Below are positions 61,301-64,000 of a stretch of DNA of 64,000 nucleotides, piece by piece. A model generated the notes under the pieces. The model made no database searches and was not told the DNA's origin. It saw nothing but the letters and a program-made list of their open reading frames with translations. Origin of the DNA: Mesostigma viride (taxonomy: Eukaryota > Streptophyta > Mesostigmatophyceae > Mesostigmatales > Mesostigmataceae); contig RPFO01000246.1 of NCBI GenBank assembly GCA_009746045.1, forward strand, positions 2,064,517 to 2,128,516. The letters run 5' to 3'. A program made the translations under genes and the position numbers. Numbering within the stretch: position 1 is the stretch's first letter; every line of letters starts with the position of its first letter.

Positions 61301-63558
61301 GCACGCGATCGCTGGCTTCACCAGCAGGGGGTACCGCATGCGCGCGTCGCCGATCTTGGTCGCCAGCGTGCGCGCGTCGAAGCTGGTGACCTGCGGAGCC
61401 AACCGGGGGCGGGGCGTCGCTCATCATCCAGCCCTCCCTCGTTCCCCCCAACCCTCCCCCAATCAAGCCCCCCAGTCCTCCCCCAATCAACCCCACCAAG
61501 CGTCCCCCAATCAACCCCCGCAATCATCCAAATCAGCCCCCCCCCCCCCCACCACCACCATGTCCCTCACCCCACGGTTCACCCCGGCAAAAACCACCCC
61601 AGGCATGCGCCCGACGTGTTAGCTTCCCCAACTCCCCAGACAAATCTATGGCCCAGCGCATGTCCATGAACCCATGTACGCCCATGCGTGGCATGGCGCT
61701 TGCTCAGTTGCGGCTTCCATACTCTCACCTGACGCATGCACGTGCCAGTGCAAGAGGGCATGCGAGAGAGAAAGCCCGTACCAACGCAACCCAAACTGGA
61801 GATGAGAGCGGCGTCTCACATGCACGACCAAACACACGCCCGAGCAAACTGTGTTGTTGTGCTGTCCAGTTTCCTCGTTAAGCGGTTCTTTCAACTGGCA
61901 GCTGTCTGCTGCCATCACATCATGCCCTCCGCCGGTGATCCCTGCAAACCCTCCCCCATTGCATGCGCCGTCGCCAATCAAGACATGGCAGCTCCCTCGA
62001 CCACTGGCAAACAAACGGGCTGCGCCAGCCATCCAAAACAGCCATCCAAAACAGCCATGCAAGAACCCTTGTTTCCAGCGTGGCGTCGCAAGATCCGCTC
62101 GCAAGGCTAGCGTTCCCGTACCAGGATAGAGGCAGCTCCCCGGATCACCGCCGCGCAACCACCTGCCCGCTCCTCGCACAGTCCGCCGGCGCCACCTGGC
62201 GCACCGGTGACTACCGGGCCGTCCGACACACCCTGCTCCTCCCTGGGCCTCTTCATGTGGGACGTGATGGCACCTGACGCCACGCCCAGGTCCAAGGAAG
62301 CGCTCGAGTCCCTGGGTGGTGCCTCTGGGATGGCTACCAGGGCCTCTGTGATGGCTACTGGCTCCCGCAATGCCAGCAGCCGGCCCGCGGTGGCCCAGCG
62401 GTCGAACACGTGGCGGATGCAAGGGATGGGGTCCACCACGGTGATGGATGGGTGCGCGGCCAGGTAGCTGTGCGCACAGTGGGGGGTGCGGGTGGGAGGG
62501 GTGGGTGCGTGTGCGCGCATTAGCGTCAGATATCAGACGTCAAAGTAAATAAATACGATACCAGTGCTGCCACGCGATGGCACGAAATAAGCCCACACGG
62601 TGCCCAGGTCGAAGAAATGACATCGCACACGCGCCTCCTTCAGCATGAAGGTAGGGCGCATACCATCCCCCGTCCCCGGGCAGCTTATGGCAAGTCCGCG
62701 GATACCGGCGGATCTACTGGAGATGACGTGCTGGCGACTGGCTGGCAGGGCTCGCTGTCATCAGCTTGGATACCAGCAAGGCAGACACCCGGGACGTTTG
62801 TGGGACCTCGACTCAGGGGACGTGGGTGTGCCACCATGGTAGCATGCACGATCGATAACAAGGGTCAAGGTTGTGTGCTGAGGCCATGAAACAATTTGGG
62901 ACAAGTAAATGGGACAACAATTGGAACTGGGACACAACACAGGGCTCCCGGCATGCTGGCCCATCCGGCCACCGACCCATGCGCGTGCACGCCCTCACAA
63001 GTGAAGTATAGCCTGCATCTGAGGCGCAATCAGGTTATATGCAGTGGGCGCGCCTCGATCCAATTCTTTCCCCAATGACAAAGATGCGAGAAAACGTAGG
63101 AGAACACATTCCCTTGCCCGTATGCCCAGAACTCCGTGGAAATGTTTGTGATGACGAAACCGTGGCTCAGAATGCGGAAGGCAGTGGTAAGGCGGTGGCG
63201 TCCTAAAATGGAATGGCGCGCTATCCATGAGACCACGACGGACCTGTGGCTGCATTCCCGTCTCGTAACCATGCCCTGTCAACAAAACCTTCCCCATCCT
63301 GGTGAAGCAAGCGCGTGCAACAGCATTATACCTCTCCAGCCGCAGCATGTCCGGGGACAGGTCGTAACCAGAGATTGCGCTGAGCGGCTCTCCCTCTCCT
63401 CCCACCGCCAGGTGGCCCGCTGGTCCACCCACACGCATGATCTCGTCCGATGCCTTGTGGAGGACGACGTCAAAGGGACCCTGGCGCTCCATCGGCCGGG
63501 ACAGCTCGAGTGCCAGGAAGCTCAGGCCGCGCGTCGGCACCAGCGGCAGCGCATGCCT
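58380..63558 (-). CDS. ITPK: Inositol-tetrakisphosphate 1-kinase, six exons, 5' incomplete
   Basis: Model: complement of 58380-58520, 59079-59304, 59767-60116, 61277-61390, 62122-62467, 63332-63558; 1404 nt, phases agree at every junction, donors GTATAA, GTACGG, GTGAGT, GTAGGC, GTGAGT. Conserved reading in order: GLSFLALELSRPMERQGPFD then VVLHKASDEI (substrate-binding N-terminal domain), LES|YLAAHPSITVVDPIPCIRHVFDRW, SFDARTLATKIGDAR, RYPLLVKPAIACGVPESHVM|AIV (ATP-grasp lysine), LPAVVQECVPH (hinge), CKAYMVGTKFFMTQRPS, LSLFGYDVV|VEEGSGDHVIVDINFFPSF (metal-binding D and DxN). The enzyme phosphorylates inositol phosphates in the cytosol and nucleus on the way to InsP6 and pyrophosphates. Unusual: Pro/Ala/Gly-rich inserts at the ends of exons 2 and 4. 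The donor of exon 2 is the least certain. Exons upstream of 63558 lie beyond the window. Confidence 0.88.
60736..60857. repeat. 61-bp tandem duplication in ITPK intron
   Basis: AGCACACAAAACATGCTGTCG... occurs at 60736-60796 and 60797-60857 with few differences. Confidence 0.92.
61170..61243. repeat. 37-bp tandem duplication in ITPK intron
   Basis: GCTGTC.GC.GAGACTTTGGAAGCGCTCGTTCCATGT is repeated in tandem just downstream (minus strand) of exon 61277-61390. Confidence 0.85.
61244..61303 (-). other. 27-bp tandem duplication spanning an ITPK splice donor
   Basis: On the minus strand the end of the exon, GTGCCAGAATCGCACGTGATG + GTGAGT, is duplicated as the same 21 nt + GTGGGT. Two donors 27 nt apart (exon ends 61277 or 61250) would both keep frame and differ by nine residues (VSVPESHVM). 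Confidence 0.85.
61430..61560. repeat. CCCCAATCAA/CCCCCC-rich intronic DNA
   Basis: Repeats of CCCCCAATCAA.CCCC words and a C12 run at 61538-61550 within the intron between exons 62122-62467 and 61277-61390. Resulting frames are compositional. Confidence 0.8.
62468..63331 (-). other. ITPK intron
   Basis: 864-bp intron between GTATAATG (63331) and GCGCACAG (62468). The minus-strand frame of the upstream exon stays open well into the intron but loses ITPK character at once. The acceptor is preceded by a CCACCC/CCCACTG pyrimidine-rich tract. Confidence 0.75.
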
Positions 63559-63576
63559 CTGCGACCCCAGGGGTGA

Positions 63577-64000
63577 GCGTAGAGGGTCGAGAGGGGTATG
63601 TCAGGTTTCGCGCTCCGCGTAGAGTGTCGAGAGGGGTATGTCAGGTTTCGCGCTCCGCGTAGAGTGTCAAGAAGGGTATGTCAGGTTTTGCGCTCCGCAT
63701 AGAGTGTCAAGAGGGGTATGCCAGGTTTCGCTATCCGCGTAGAGTGTCGAGAAGGATACGTCAGGTTTCGCGCTCCGCGTAGAGTGTCGAGAGGGGTATG
63801 TCAGGTTTCGCGCTCCGCGTAGAGTGTCGAGAGGGGTATGCCAGGTTTCGCTATCCGCATAGAGGGTCAAGAGGGGTATGTCAGGTTTCGCGCTCCGCGT
63901 AGAGTGTCGAGAGGGGTATGTCAGGTTTCGCGCTCCGCGTAGAGTGTCAAGAAGGGTATGTCAGGTTTTGCGCTCCGCATAGAGTGTCAAGAGGGGTATG
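63577..64000. repeat. 40-bp minisatellite, >10 units, runs off the window
   Basis: GTAGAGTGTCGAGAGGGGTATGTCAGGTTTCGCGCTCCGC with period 40. Variants (AAGAAGGGTATG, TTTTGCG, GCTATCCGCAT) recur in a higher-order pattern of about six units (240 bp). It lies just upstream of the first ITPK exon seen, so probably within an intron. Confidence 0.95.

Overview
The window looks like nuclear DNA of a photosynthetic-type eukaryote, most likely a green alga. That lineage is an inference from style only: GT-AG spliceosomal introns, plant-type telomere-like CCCTAAACCC motifs inside a (CCCT)n tract, Copia, LINE and TIR elements, mixed GC/AT composition, and an ITPK plus an HTTM-domain gene. No rRNA, tRNA, organelle or bacterial operon was seen. 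About two thirds of the window is mobile DNA, much of it nested.

Layout. 1-7.7 kb: microsatellites and a diverged direct duplication (430-2250 and 4320-6240) of CCAC-rich, apparently non-coding DNA. 7.7-10.1 kb: 5' half of a minus-strand Copia-type element (family 2, copy A). 10.4-10.7 kb: (CCCT)n. 10.8-19.8 kb: a nearly complete plus-strand Copia element (family 1) with almost identical LTRs, a GTGTG target duplication and a 1.7 kb insertion between its first ORF and gag. Its protease lies after the integrase instead of before it. 20.0-23.8 kb: two divergent single-exon host genes (protein kinase; F-box-like protein) separated by perfect palindromes and a 109-bp minisatellite. 24.5-27.1 kb: truncated retroelements (a LINE 3' end with a 17-bp TSD; an RT fragment with YIDD). 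28.5-29.6 kb: an unrecognised host gene in three exons. 30-32 kb: a HAL1-like element, that is, an element coding only for an L1-ORF1-type protein and ending in a (TTAA)n tail. 32.1-38.7 kb: a second family-2 Copia copy (B), its integrase split by a 2.64 kb TTAA-flanked element that carries a PHD finger. 38.7-39.6 kb: 3' end and LTR of a third Copia element. 39.6-45.6 kb: a LINE (APE endonuclease + RT), its RT split by another HAL1-like copy with an 11-bp TSD. 45.7-49.0 kb: a 1119-aa HTTM-domain (VKD-carboxylase-like) gene. 49-58 kb: minisatellites, a zinc-ribbon ORF, a 735-bp TIR element, more HAL1-like pieces and dispersed TTAA-tailed repeats. 58.4-63.6 kb (minus): inositol-tetrakisphosphate 1-kinase, six exons reconstructed by hand, its 5' end beyond the window behind a 40-bp intronic minisatellite.

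The host genes have no visible functional link. The mobile elements interact by nesting: Copia-2 into Copia-3, HAL1-like into LINE, a TTAA element into Copia-2, and a TIR element into a LINE tail. Reading frames across several junctions are restored exactly when insert and target duplication are removed, so those boundaries are firm. All coordinates are by eye; no database search was possible.
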